Assembly: GCA_030248135.1 (NCBI GenBank)
Contig: JASANC010002039.1
Span: forward strand, 109,669-173,668
Direction: 5' to 3'
DNA length: 64,000 nucleotides
Origin: Theristus sp. LFF4_11
Lineage: Eukaryota; Nematoda; Chromadorea; Monhysterida; Xyalidae
Part shown: in pieces, positions 39,801 through 50,500 of the stretch
Position numbering within the stretch: the stretch's first letter is position 1
Layout of the letters: each line of letters opens with the position of its first letter
Program-made: the position numbers and the translations under genes
Notes under the pieces: generated by a model
Database searches by the model: none
The model's input: only the letters and a program-made list of their open reading frames with translations
Told to the model about the DNA's origin: nothing

Positions 39801-41131
39801 CCATGATCAGTGCTTTGAATTCCTACGGACTAAACATTTCTCCTATTTTTCGTAGCTCAGACAAAATTCGTAAGAGTGAAAAAATGATACCCAGTCAAAA
39901 TGCTACGAATTTTCAAAAAATGCACAATTTTGACCCAAAAAATGCCCGGGCAAAAAATAAACTAAATTTTCAGAATCTACGGATGAATTTACCCGAGGAA
40001 ACATTTTTGTTCAACTGTGAAAGTGTCCCAGCTAAAAATTGAAAGGGCGAACACTTAAAACCCGGTGAAAACCCTGCGAACTTTTAAAAATGCCCAAATT
40101 TTTACCCCAAAAAGGGGTCGGGGCAAAAAATTAACCTATTTTTCCAAATCTACGGATGAAATTACCCTAGGAAACATTTTTGTTCAACTGTGAAAGTGTC
40201 CCAGCTAAAAATTGAAAGGGCGAACACTTGAAACCCGGTGAAAACGCTGCGAACTTTTAAAAATGCCCAAATTTTTACCCAAAAACGTGGTCGGGGCAAA
40301 AAATTAACCCAAAGAGCAAAATCTACGGATGAAATTACCCCAGGAAACATTTTTGTTCGACTGTGAAAGTGTCGCAGGTAAAAATTGAAAGGGCGAACAC
40401 ATGTTGATTACATGTGCTGAAAAAAAAGAGATAGAAAAATAGGTAACATCAATTTCAGAATAGGTTTTTCGTGTCTACAGCGTATGAAAAGTAGTCGGAT
40501 AAAAATTTTTTCGCGGCTCCAAACACAACTTTGGGTGTTTGTTTCGTGTGCACAGAAACAGGTTTGTGGCTTATTAATAGGTTCGCGCAGGACGCTGATG
40601 AAATTTGAAAAACGCGCGCGAGAGGATAACGGCTCATATAATGCGTGATGCGCTGTCCGCTCGCTGGCGCTCGCTCGCGCATCCGCATGATTTGATACTG
40701 ACATCACCGTAAGGCACTTTTTTATGCGTACGCACGGACACGACACTTAACAAAATGGCCACGCGATTTAGAAATCGTGTCGTGTGTGCTATCTTAATGC
40801 ATTACGGACACAAGTAGTGTGCGCACGGGATTTAGAACGACGTCTGTGCGTGCGGACAAAAACTAAATGGTGTTTTCGGCTTTAAAATAAGAGTACAACG
40901 CAAAGCAGCCGAAACAACCTACGCAGATACAAACGCGAGCTGCGCGGCGCGATGCGTGAGCTGCGACGTGACGGGCAGTTCATCGGTCGGCAACGACACC
41001 GCCAGCAGCAGCGGTTGGATGCAGAGCGGGCGCGCAAGACGCAGCAGATCATGCGCTCACTTAGTGGACAGGAGGCCGACTACAAGCGCGTGCGGCGCAC
41101 CAAGGAGAAGTTGAAGAAACGTGGCCTCTGA
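30118..41131 (+). CDS. NOP14: NOP14 nucleolar protein, central part missing in this sequence
   Basis: Nucleolar factor of the small-subunit processome, needed for 18S rRNA maturation and 40S assembly. Exons: 30118-30234, 31477-31697, 32057-about 32250, 32760-32886, 33439-33605, 33659-33814, 34345-34442, 34661-34853, 34950-35124, 35209-35426, 35851-36126, 36338-about 36433 (cut), and the terminal exon 40909-41131. Seen: basic start SRKRKRARAS and NPFEFKYNKKR; DRRIGQMDSTISDEQRAADR; LTHDGRSLADV; AHFGGGGSDN; DELIVQTKLDR with TWKEVRR; FVVAYDKKGKLVG; then the conserved core KCHHPSLAEGNKRAMQQLF, LFPTTDYWHPVVTPMAILL and EATAFVLQAW. The last exon YKRELRGAMRELRRDGQFI...KKRGL is the family C-terminus. 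About 200 residues between them are absent: the exon from 36338 runs into corrupt C/G sequence. Most likely an assembly fault; a broken gene is possible. Confidence 0.88.
30315..30458. repeat. Foldback repeat in NOP14 intron 1
   Basis: Left arm cggcacggcacgtcaagtca, right arm acgtgccgtgacgtgacgtg, inverted relative to each other around tttagaacacgtgctc. Element B has inserted into its right edge. Confidence 0.55.
30459..30933 (+). mobile_element. Element B, complete copy with 8-bp target duplication
   Basis: 475 bp. Terminal inverted repeats are cattgttgttctaggg (left) and ctctggaacaactatg (right). The 8-bp flanks ccggatac are identical (30451-30458 and 30934-30941). It lies in NOP14 intron 1. 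Homopolymer C/G blocks and tctatctatct words make up much of the interior; no protein. Confidence 0.85.
36434..36845. other. Corrupt, almost T-free homopolymer stretch inside a NOP14 exon
   Basis: From about 36434 the coding exon dissolves into runs of C, G and A. Only one or two T occur between about 36470 and 36812, ending in about 30 C and then about 34 A. Read from the right on the minus strand this is poly-T followed by poly-G with noise. It looks like an assembled read-end artefact rather than genomic sequence. The long Pro- or Gly-rich frames here should not be annotated. Confidence 0.8.
36854..37631. mobile_element. Inverted-repeat unit with about 140-bp near-perfect arms
   Basis: Left arm 36854 to about 36998 and right arm about 37490-37631 are reverse complements, essentially identical for about 125 bp (atattatctaaaaatgcgga outward). 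The core of about 490 bp has no recognised gene. Either a young TIR transposon or a fold-back assembly error; the left arm directly abuts the corrupt stretch. Confidence 0.65.
37690..39830. repeat. Satellite: about 14 tandem copies of a 149-bp unit
   Basis: The word cacgattcag (one copy reads cacgattcaa) starts at 37784, 37933, 38081, 38230, 38379, 38528, 38677, 38712, 38861, 39009, 39157, 39306, 39455, 39604 and 39753. The spacing is 148-149 bp, except one 35-bp partial duplication at 38677-38712. Units also share gagttgctcacgtaagaaaa and gcgcattgaattaccctgg. Divergence between units is a few percent; the first units are the most divergent. Within NOP14. Confidence 0.95.
39835..40400. repeat. 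Second tandem repeat, about 175-bp unit, about 3 copies
   Basis: Shared words are atctacggatgaa(at)ttaccc, gaaacatttttgttcaactg, gaaagtgtccca and aattgaaagggcgaacac, at about 39975, 40150 and 40320. The last copy decays at about 40400. The unit differs from the 149-bp satellite but adjoins it. Confidence 0.85.
40401..40908. other. Intron sequence before the last NOP14 exon
   Basis: Mixed sequence with imperfect inverted words cacgcgatttagaaatcgtg and acggacac, probably a repeat remnant. No exon is recognised. Confidence 0.4.
40909..41131 (+). CDS. NOP14: NOP14 C-terminal exon
   Basis: The exon follows acceptor AAAGCAG. It encodes a strongly basic 74-residue tail: YKRELRGAMRELRRDGQFI, RLDAERARKTQQIMRSL, SGQEADYKRV and a KKRGL end. 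This corresponds to the end of NOP14 proteins, which carry nucleolar-targeting basic clusters. Listed separately because it is detached from exons 1-12 by about 4.5 kb of repeats and corrupt sequence. Confidence 0.85.
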
Positions 41132-41597
41132 TCTGATTGAGGCGTTCGCTTCGCAATGACACGTCTGCGAACGTCGCACAACCAAAAAGATATACAACAG
41201 GAGTCTTCGATATTGACTCAGTGTTCTACTTCTAAGGCATATGTTTGGTGCCAATAATTGTTAGCTATGAATTCAAAGACTTGTTTGTTAGACGTTGTTG
41301 ATTGTTATTGTTCGTTGTTATGTTTAAAAGTTGCAGTGGTTATAAAAGTTATAAAAATGGTGTGAACTTGTGGTTCGTTCAATTATTTAATTTCGGGTGT
41401 TTTTAGTTGTGGTCTTCATTCCACATTTGAGCTTTGCTTGGCTCTGTATTTCGGTGGTTAGATTGCAACCTCTCCTGGTTTTTTTATTGCGCTGTATTCT
41501 TTCAGATTCATCAACTAACTCGCTTTATTTCTCGTTCGGGTTGGTGATAGGTATTTCTTGAACGAATGATATCTAGATATATATAAATTTTAAACCC
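41132..41597. other. Spacer between NOP14 and rootletin
   Basis: 466 bp, T-rich on the plus strand in its second half. It must hold the NOP14 3' UTR and the rootletin promoter. No distinct motif is recognised. Confidence 0.45.
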
Positions 41598-44500
41598 ATG
41601 AAATGGATGACAATACAACCCCGGCAACGTCATCCGACGACGATGGCAACCTTGGGTTAGTTTTTTCTAGATGCTGAGGTGTTGCTTTTATGGAAACTGG
41701 TCTGATCCTTTCAAGTTTTTACTGAATTGAATTTTGTGTTGCTGTTTTTAAATTGGGGCAGTACTGTTCAGCGCACCGATCGTGCTGGACGCGACGGCAC
41801 CTGTGGACGATGAGAAAATGCAGCAGTACGTGCGCGACTTGCATCGCATACGAAACAAGGTCGAATCGAACACGAGAGAATTCAAGGGAAATCGTGACTT
41901 GCTCGAGAACTATCAGAAGCAGGTGAACCAAGGCCGTGTGTTTGGTGTTACGGTGTAAAAGCGAGAGAAACTCGCAACTATTCGTTTTGTTTATGTTCCG
42001 CTTCATGTGAAAATGAAACAGTCGTCGCCGGACGATGGCTAGCTGGCAGTGGCACGGACGCAGCTAAGCACCGCTGCTTGCCAAATTCAAGCCGTTGAAT
42101 AGTACGCTATTTAACGCTTGTTGTCGTGGGTCATTGCCGTGTGTGTTGGCGTTTGACACGTTATTGATGTCGGCTACACGTGAAGAATGTTTTGTGACCA
42201 CCTTCAAAACGCGACGGTGCGCTCCGCCGCTGGTGGCTTGTGTCGAAATGAGATCGATTGCGTTGATGATTACAACACGTGCAGCTCTTATGTTATTCAA
42301 ACAACTGTATTTGGACTGCTTCAGCTGAACCGTGTCAAAGAGCAACAAGAACGTCTGTCGGGCGCACGGACGCACACGAACGTCGAGCAGAACGGGGCGC
42401 CCACGCTGATACACGACGTGACGTCGACGGGCACATCGTTTGGTGACTCGATCCTGGCCGGCGTGATCACGAATGGCACTGAATCATTGGCGGCACTGTC
42501 ACCGGAGTTGCTGGCGGCCGCTGGCCACTGCGACAATGCGGCGCACGCTGAACTGCTGCTGCGGTGTTCCTCCGAGAAACGACGGTACGGTCGCGCGGTT
42601 GGGACGTTTGGGAGAGGCAGGCCAGGTGGCTTGTTGCTGTCGCTCAATAGTGCAGCTGGTGCTCGACTGTCTGTCCTTCTAACAAACGTGCTGTTGACGG
42701 GAAAGTTTGAACTGTATGACACTGCGTGTGTGTTCGTGTTAAGTTTTTTGCGTTCATGAATTCAAGCACGTTTTGCACATTGATTTCGTTCACTCCATGG
42801 CGATGCGCCGTATCCGCAGCATTCATTTCTCCCATCGTCGTTTGCTATTGCAGAGCCGATCTAACAGACGAACGCCTGCAGCGCCTTCAAGAGCAGTTTG
42901 ACTCGTTGGACCGTGCGAACAGCACGCTGCTGAGCGATTACAACGGCGCCTGCGATCAGGCGGAACGCCGCAAACAGCAATTCGAAGCGCAGCGCGATCA
43001 GTGGCGTCGACAACAACAGGTTGCTGGCGGGCTGCCGGGCAATCAATCACGGCACAAGGGCAAAAGAAAGGGCCTGTCCTTTTTTCACTAGAAACCCAAT
43101 ATAGTGTCAAACTTGAGGTTCTTTGAGGTGTATTAGACGGCTAATTCGAGAGTCTCGTGCGCCGATGTTTTCTTGACGAGAAGAGACAGTCAATGTGAAT
43201 ACTAAGCTACAGCCGGGTGTAAACGTGTTCGATTTGCGCCATTGCGCGCGTGTCTTGCAGCCAGCAGCACCGTCGCACGGGCACACACATGCGTAAACGC
43301 GCCCCCTAAACGTTCCTTCACTGGGAGGCACCTTCACGCCTTGCAACGAGTATTCATTCACTCGAAGTCCGGTTCGCCCGTTAAGTGCGGTGACAACCGT
43401 CTAACCACACGAACTGAGCCTCCCACGTGGCGGCGCGCGACACGCCACGTGACTCTTATTGCGCATCGCACATCGTCGCGTCAACTGACGTGAACAAGCC
43501 CGACCGTCGGGCAGCGCAGCACGCGGATGGACGCACCAAGTCTAAACGTTCCACCCAGCCGCACCCTTTGCAGCTGCTGATCGAGCGTGTGACGCGCGAG
43601 CACTCGCAGCTGCTGCGTGTCTGGCGCCTGGTGCAGCAGTTGCGTCACGGCGTGAGCGACGTGCGCACGGCCACCGGCCGCGATCTGGCCGCAATGGCGA
43701 CCGAGCTGCATCGTGCGGCGAGCACCGTCACCGGCGCCTGTCATCGCTCGGACCTGCTCCGCTTGAGACGCGCGTTTCAGTCGAATGATGAGGTGGGGGG
43801 GGGGTGGGGTTGTTGTCGGTTTGTAGCTGGCACACACTAGTCCACTGTCCACTCATTGTTTCCTGAAAGCCGAAGATACGAAACTCCCCGGGTGCTTTAG
43901 TAGGGCAAGTGTGTGGATGGCTGACCGAGCATCTCGTGTGGTGAAGCAATATGCGCTCGTTACGAGACGGGAACAGTTTAGAAATACTTTCTGTTTGGAC
44001 AGCCTCTGTTTTTTAGAAGATGTTGAATACTTGTTCACTCACTGTTGTGTAGTGTTATTGTTCTCATGATTGGTCGTATTAAAATTGGAATTTTAAAAGT
44101 TTACACGCCAATGTAAATCGTGTGCCAACTTTACACGCGGCCACTCGTTCTCGTTCTCGTTCGCTATCGCTCTGCAAATCGCAATGCACCAGCCAACTTG
44201 CTGTCGAATATGCCAGGTGCGCAGCGCCATTGATCGTCTAATCGCGGACGTCGCTGACGAGCGTTCGACTGCAGAGTCGCGTCGTCAAGTTCTACTGTCC
44301 ATTCTCGAACGAGTGCTCGAGAACCAACAGCGACTGGACTCGCAGACTGATCAGGGGTATGTGACTTCTTTCGCCGCATGAATATTGCGTGTTTGTTTCT
44401 GGCTTTTGCGACGTAAACACGTTGGAGACTACTTTCCATGCTTGACGCACGAGTTGTGATCGTACTCCTTGAGTATTTTTGAATTGCAGTGCCAAAAGTC

Positions 44501-47500
44501 GTAGAGTCGAACAAGGAAAGTCGTCAAGTGGCAGCGCCGGAAAAAAGCGGATGCGATTTTCTGTGTGAACACGACCGGCTCAGTTTTAACGCAGTTGCAT
44601 TTGCAGCGATGAGACGGACGGAGTTCGTCAGACGCGAGACACTGATCGCGACGGCAAAGAGGCCGCCTCCGATGCGACGGTTGACGAGCGAATCGCGTTG
44701 CGTGCTCGTATCAGTGAGCTCGAGCAGCAGGTGGACAATCTGCAGCAGCAACTGACCGACGGCATGAGCACGTTGGCACGACTGAACGAGATGGCCGCCG
44801 AGTCGTCTGTCGACGTCGCCACGCCGCTGCGGAGTCGCTCGTTGAGTCCGGCCGTCGCCGCGCAGCATGCCGCCGCCGTACGCAATGCGCTCGTGACGCA
44901 ACGCAACAGAATTCAGGTGGCATTTGGGCGCTGCTCGCGTCGCTGTCGCTGTGTGCCACTGGTGTAGCTTAGTTTAGTGTGTTAGTATTGGCGATCAGCT
45001 GTGTAATCCACTCGAAAAGCGCACCCACACGCTGCCAAAGTGCCCAAATTGCTGTCCAGCGAATCTCTCCACGCGACCAATTCGCTCTCCTGATGTGCGC
45101 TCGTTGAAATGCATCCAACCAGTGGTTGCATTGCATCATTGTGTCAGTGCCAGTTCTATTTCGATCCCACTATGCCGTTTTTTCAGGAAATGAAAACAGC
45201 GAACGCAAACGCGCAGGAATCGCTGGCCGAGTTTCGCGACAAATTAAACGCCGCTCAGTCGGAGCAGCGGCGACTCGCCGATGAACTGACGGCAATGCGC
45301 ACGCGGTGCAGCGCCTTGTTAGTTCGGTGGCTTTTAGGTGTTGCTTTACCTTAAAAACACTGCTGTTATATCTATCCATTATCTTTTGTTGTGCTCCCGA
45401 GCATTAATGCGCGAATAGATAGGTAAACGGTTTCATGCATGACGCGGGAGTTCAAAATTGGTCAAGTGAGTCGAGTCCCCTAAATATGGCTGGTCATTTG
45501 GGGTATCTTGAATTGTCACGTGAAGATTGACACTAGTTTCCTTTCTACGTCTGCAAACGCATTCAGTCGCAGAACTAAAAAATGATGCTACCGTTTTAAT
45601 TTTTTAACACGAGATGCAAATATGCGACTTTCTGACCAGTGACCAGCATGGTTACTTTGAAAATGATGCAATTTAAAATAACAGGACGCGCAGTCGCGAA
45701 GAGGCAATCGCAAAGGCACGCACTGACGCTGAAGCGGCACGGTACGATACACTGGCCTTCTTTTTTCAGGGTTGCAAGAAAACATCCTTGCCACAAATGC
45801 GGCTGTTGGATTTCAATCAAACCCGATACATTCGTTCTTCTTGCTATAATTCAAAGTTTCGCGCTCTATGTTCTGCAAAAAAAGGAGACAGTTTTTTCAA
45901 AACCTACAGGGTGTGCCAAAAACCGAGGGTACCGTCATTGAAATCCGTGGTTTTCACGTTGAGCAACTAAACCAAAATCAGTTGCTGACTAAACCAAACT
46001 AACATCGCTGATTCCAATAGGCACGTGAAAGAAAGTGCAACCCTTCTCGAGAAAAATTTGGATGATTATGGGATACATTATTCAAATTCAAAATGAGGAG
46101 TCAAAAACCTGAAAATTGCAATTTTTCACTTTTTGAAAAAAGGGTGTCAAAAATGTCAACAGATGCAGGAAAAATATATAAATATTGGAAAAAATGCGAA
46201 TCTTAGTTTTGCAACGTTTCCAAATTTTAGTTTAAAACCAGATGCAAACCAGATGCGAGATACAGATAGAGTAGTTTGAAATCCGGTAGTTTTTTAGCCC
46301 ACGGTGTACTTTTCAGCGCACGCAGCGACCGTAACGCCGATTCGCTAGCGAAAGAATTGGAGCGCACTCAAAAGCAGCACGAACAGACACGCGAGCAGTT
46401 GGAGACGGCACAGCGGGTGCTCGACGCAACTGAGGCGAATCTGAGACACGTGCAGCAACAGTTGCACACGGCGAAACAGGACAAGGACAGAGGTCTGTGT
46501 GGCACGCACGCTTGTGGCTTGACGACGATGAAACATTTCTTGCATCCATTTATCCATCCATCGGATCCATCCATTTTATTTCGCAAAAAAGCAGGAAACG
46601 ACATTAAAACTGTATGAACAGCATGTAATTGGGAGACCCAATCAGATTCGGAGATTTGCTGCACGCGCCAATCAGCGTTGTCGCTTTTTGTTGCAACAGA
46701 CGCATACGTTTTACGTGTTTACACGGTTAATTTTCGTGTCCAACTGTCCAGCCTGCTGAACACCGCCTGAGTTTGGTACCGTCGGGCTATTGGAACCGCG
46801 TGCCATAGAGCTACAAATTCAAAAAAGCGTTTTTTGTAGAGAATAACAGCAACAAATCGCCTGTTCGTTTTCGCAGACGATCAGAAAATCAGAGCGCTCG
46901 AGTGGCGTGTGGAGACGTTGTCGTCTGAGTCGTGCGCCTATCAGCAGGCGCTGACCGACCAGAAGCAGCAGGCGTCCGCGGGCGACCACGAACGTCGCAC
47001 GCTCAGCTCGCAGCTGCAGTCGTTGCAACGGCGATTCGATGTGCTGGCGGTCGAGCACGCCGACATGCGAAGTGCGGAGCAGGCGTTGACGAGCAAACTG
47101 GAGAGTGCGCAGGCGCAATTGGAGGCGACAACCAACGAGAAGCACCGCCTGCACAGCGCGCTGCAGAAGACGGAGCACGACGTGAGAATACTGTTGCTTC
47201 AACGGAATTAAGATTCATTGTAACCGTCAGAAATGGCAATCGTAGTCTGGTGACTGGAATTCGTATTCGCTAGTGCTGGAGCTCAAGTGTTTAGTTCCAG
47301 TATTTTGTTTTTGTTTTTTTTATATAGCGAACATCACTGCAAAAGCAGCTCAGTCATTCGCAGCAAGAGTGTGCGTCAAAAGACACCGAAACTGACGAGC
47401 TAAACAGTCGACTCGATGAGTTGTCGCGAACGCTTCAGGAAAAATCTGAAAAAGTAAATTATTGGAATCATTTGAAAAACGTTCTATTCGATTTTTAATA

Positions 47501-50500
47501 ATGCTCCGTTTGTTAGGGCGTTTCAATTTTGATGGTTGTTTTTTAGATTACTGAACTAGAATCGAGGTACGCTCAAATGGAAACGTCAAAAACGACAGTT
47601 GAACAGGAATTTGAACAGACAAAACAGCAATACTCAGAGACACTTGCGAAAAATCAGACCGCCACCGAGAAGTTGTGGGCGACGATTCGGCGGTTGGAAA
47701 CGGTGGGTGAACCTGAATCGAGTCACAGAAAATATTTCAAATTCATCATAGTTTCTGCAGCATCTGTTTGAAAGTTGTGTGTGTGTGTTTTTTTTGTTAT
47801 TTGATCATTTGATCGTTTCTATCATTGGCACGCTGATGTGATGATGGGGAATCAATTGAGAATGATGAATGGCAGAAGTTATCTGCACCGAAACAACGTT
47901 CATTCAAAAACTTCAGGAACGAGCGCAAGACCAAGAGCAACTCGATCGACAGTCTGCCGAGCTGACGGCGGCGCAACAGGAACTGCAGGCGACGCACGCA
48001 CGTCTGCGGCAGAGCGAACAAACGGAGAAGGATGTGTGCGAGCGACACGCACAGCTGCAGCAGCGGCTGGCGCAGTTCACGCAGACGCTCACTGCTGCTG
48101 AACACAGTGCACTCGCTGCAGGTGAACACCTTGTGAACACGCACACAGACACTGATTCGCAAACAGCAACAGCAAATTCAAAACCGAGTTTGCAAAAGGA
48201 ACTGAATGCAAGTGGGCGTGTCCCCTCCATGGAAATTTAGCGTTCACCCGGCTGTACGTCAGCGGTATGTTTTTCGAGCACCTCCCGAACGATACCGCTG
48301 CACTGTGCAGTCCGCAATTGTTCCGCAGTCGCTCTCCCCGCAATCGTTCTCGCGTGTGCGATTTCCATGCGTATGATTCCGCGATGAAACAAACATCAAG
48401 CTCGACCAGTTTTACTGTGGCAGCTGTTCATGTTGATTTTGTTCGATGCAGACGATCAGTCATCATGCTCGGTGCTCGGCTTGGCCGTGTTCGATGTGTC
48501 GGCGACCGAGCAGCAGCAGCAGCAGCAGCGGTCGGTGGAGCCGCGCTCGCTCGACGGCATCATGGCCGGCCTGCAACAGCGCATCCAGCGATTCACCACT
48601 GATAAGGTCAGCTGCTGAGAACGCCAATTCATCTGAAACCCCCACCACACCACCAAGCCACTTGTGAAGTCTTTACTTCCAGCATGATGCAGCCAATCAG
48701 CATGCCCGTCAAATTGGCTGATTGGCTGATTCAACAATGGTGCATTGGAACATTGTTGTTGCTGTAAGGGTGATTGTTGCAGGCAATCGTTGTTGCCCCA
48801 GTCACCACAGGAAGCATTGATCGATTCTCCGTTGTTGATCTGCACACATTTCAGGCTTCTTTATCCGATCAGCTGCTCAACACGAAACAACATTCCAGTC
48901 GACTTGAAGAACGAGTGCAGAGTCTCGAGCTGAAATTGAGCACCTCAGAATCAGCGCTGATCGACGCCACCGAAGGTTGCCGCGCGTGTTTTCTTCCGTC
49001 TTTTTTTCTTATATTTTCCTTTTCGCTTCATACCGTTTGGCATCGTTTATTGGTTGTGTCTGATTGAAAAAAGTTAATTTAGGCAAACGCGCATCGGACA
49101 AACGTCTGAGTTCGCTGCAGACTTTGCTGAGCACACAAGAGCAAGAGCTGCGTCAGAAACAGGACGAATGGAGAAAGCTGACTGCGAGGATGCAGACGAT
49201 CGAGCGCGAGCACAAGGCCACTGATGAGACGTTGAAAGTGGCGCAGGTTCGGCTCAGCTCTTTCATCATTAGGGATGGTGAAAAACGAGTTTTTTATTGC
49301 CAGGCAAAAAAACCGGTTTTGTTTTAACACTTTTTTCAATTTTCTCCAGGACACATTTTCTGGCCCACAGAACCAATCACGACGACAGTTGAGCTTTGTG
49401 TTGCATGAAACTATTGTTTTTTCTACGTCTGCAAGCGCATTCCATCGCAGAACCGAAAGAACAAAATAATACGAACGTGCAACAAAAAATGCGTTTTACA
49501 ATCTGTTGTGCAGGTTGAGCTTCGGTCGCTTCGTGAGCAACTGTCAGAGCAACGCGCACAACGTCGTGAGCTGGCGGACGCACAGGAGGTTTGGGAGAGC
49601 GACAGGGTGCAGCTGGAGGCGAGAGTGCAGGCAGCTGAGAACGAACTCACCAACAGTCGCATGCACCTGCAGTCGGCCAAACGCGACTATGCTGTAAGAA
49701 GTCGACCTTCTTTGAACTTTCATGGTTGAACGGCATTTGATTGACTGGTTTGCATTTGCCTGGCGTTTGGGTTCGAACTTGCAGATTCGAGTTTTGCGAT
49801 AGCAGTAAGGAGCTTACCTGAGAACAGTGCACTCGGTCGAAACACACAGTAATGTGGCGCCGTCACATCACAAGGCAACACAGTGTGCACATACGATGTA
49901 TCCTGAGCATACGTGTCAGCGTGTTGCATGCGGTTGTGTGTGATTGCGACTTGCTACTGTGACAGTCCACTTTGCAACATCACTCTGTGAACAGAGACGG
50001 AGTGCGCGAACTCTTTCAAACTAGCACTTTCGGTTGTAATCTTCTTACTCTGAAAGAGTTTCAATTCCCAACAAATTTTGAGAATACCCGCGATCGGGTT
50101 TCTAGGCGTCACAAGAGCGATGCAGCGCTCTCGAGCAGAACGTACAACAACGCGAGCAGCAGCTGCACGACCACGAGCAGACCATTGACACGCTCCGTGA
50201 TCAGTACGACCAGCTGCGTCTCGAAGCAGACACGCTGAAAGCGGAGCTGCAACGATTGCAGGTGAGCTTGACAAATAACTGGTGCTTTTTATTGCTCAAG
50301 TGACTCAAAAGTTTTTCATTGGTCGTTTTGCAGGCAGTCGATGATACGGCAGCACAAACGAAGTTGGCGTTCGATCGTTGCCAGGCAGAGCTGACTCAGG
50401 CGTCCAAGGCGCGACGTCGATTAGAAGACGATTTAGAGAGATCACGGTACGTTCTGGCAATGCTGCTCTTCCAGTTTCTGTGAACATTTTATTGCTTATT

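Noticed and set aside
37690..39830. CRISPR array
   Set aside because: Whole 149-bp units are similar, with no unique spacers; a satellite in an animal genome.
44485..44562. Possible extra rootletin exon (GAKSRRVEQGKSSSG)
   Set aside because: Open and preceded by a good acceptor, but its end is out of phase with exon 7, whereas exon 6 joins exon 7 directly in phase.
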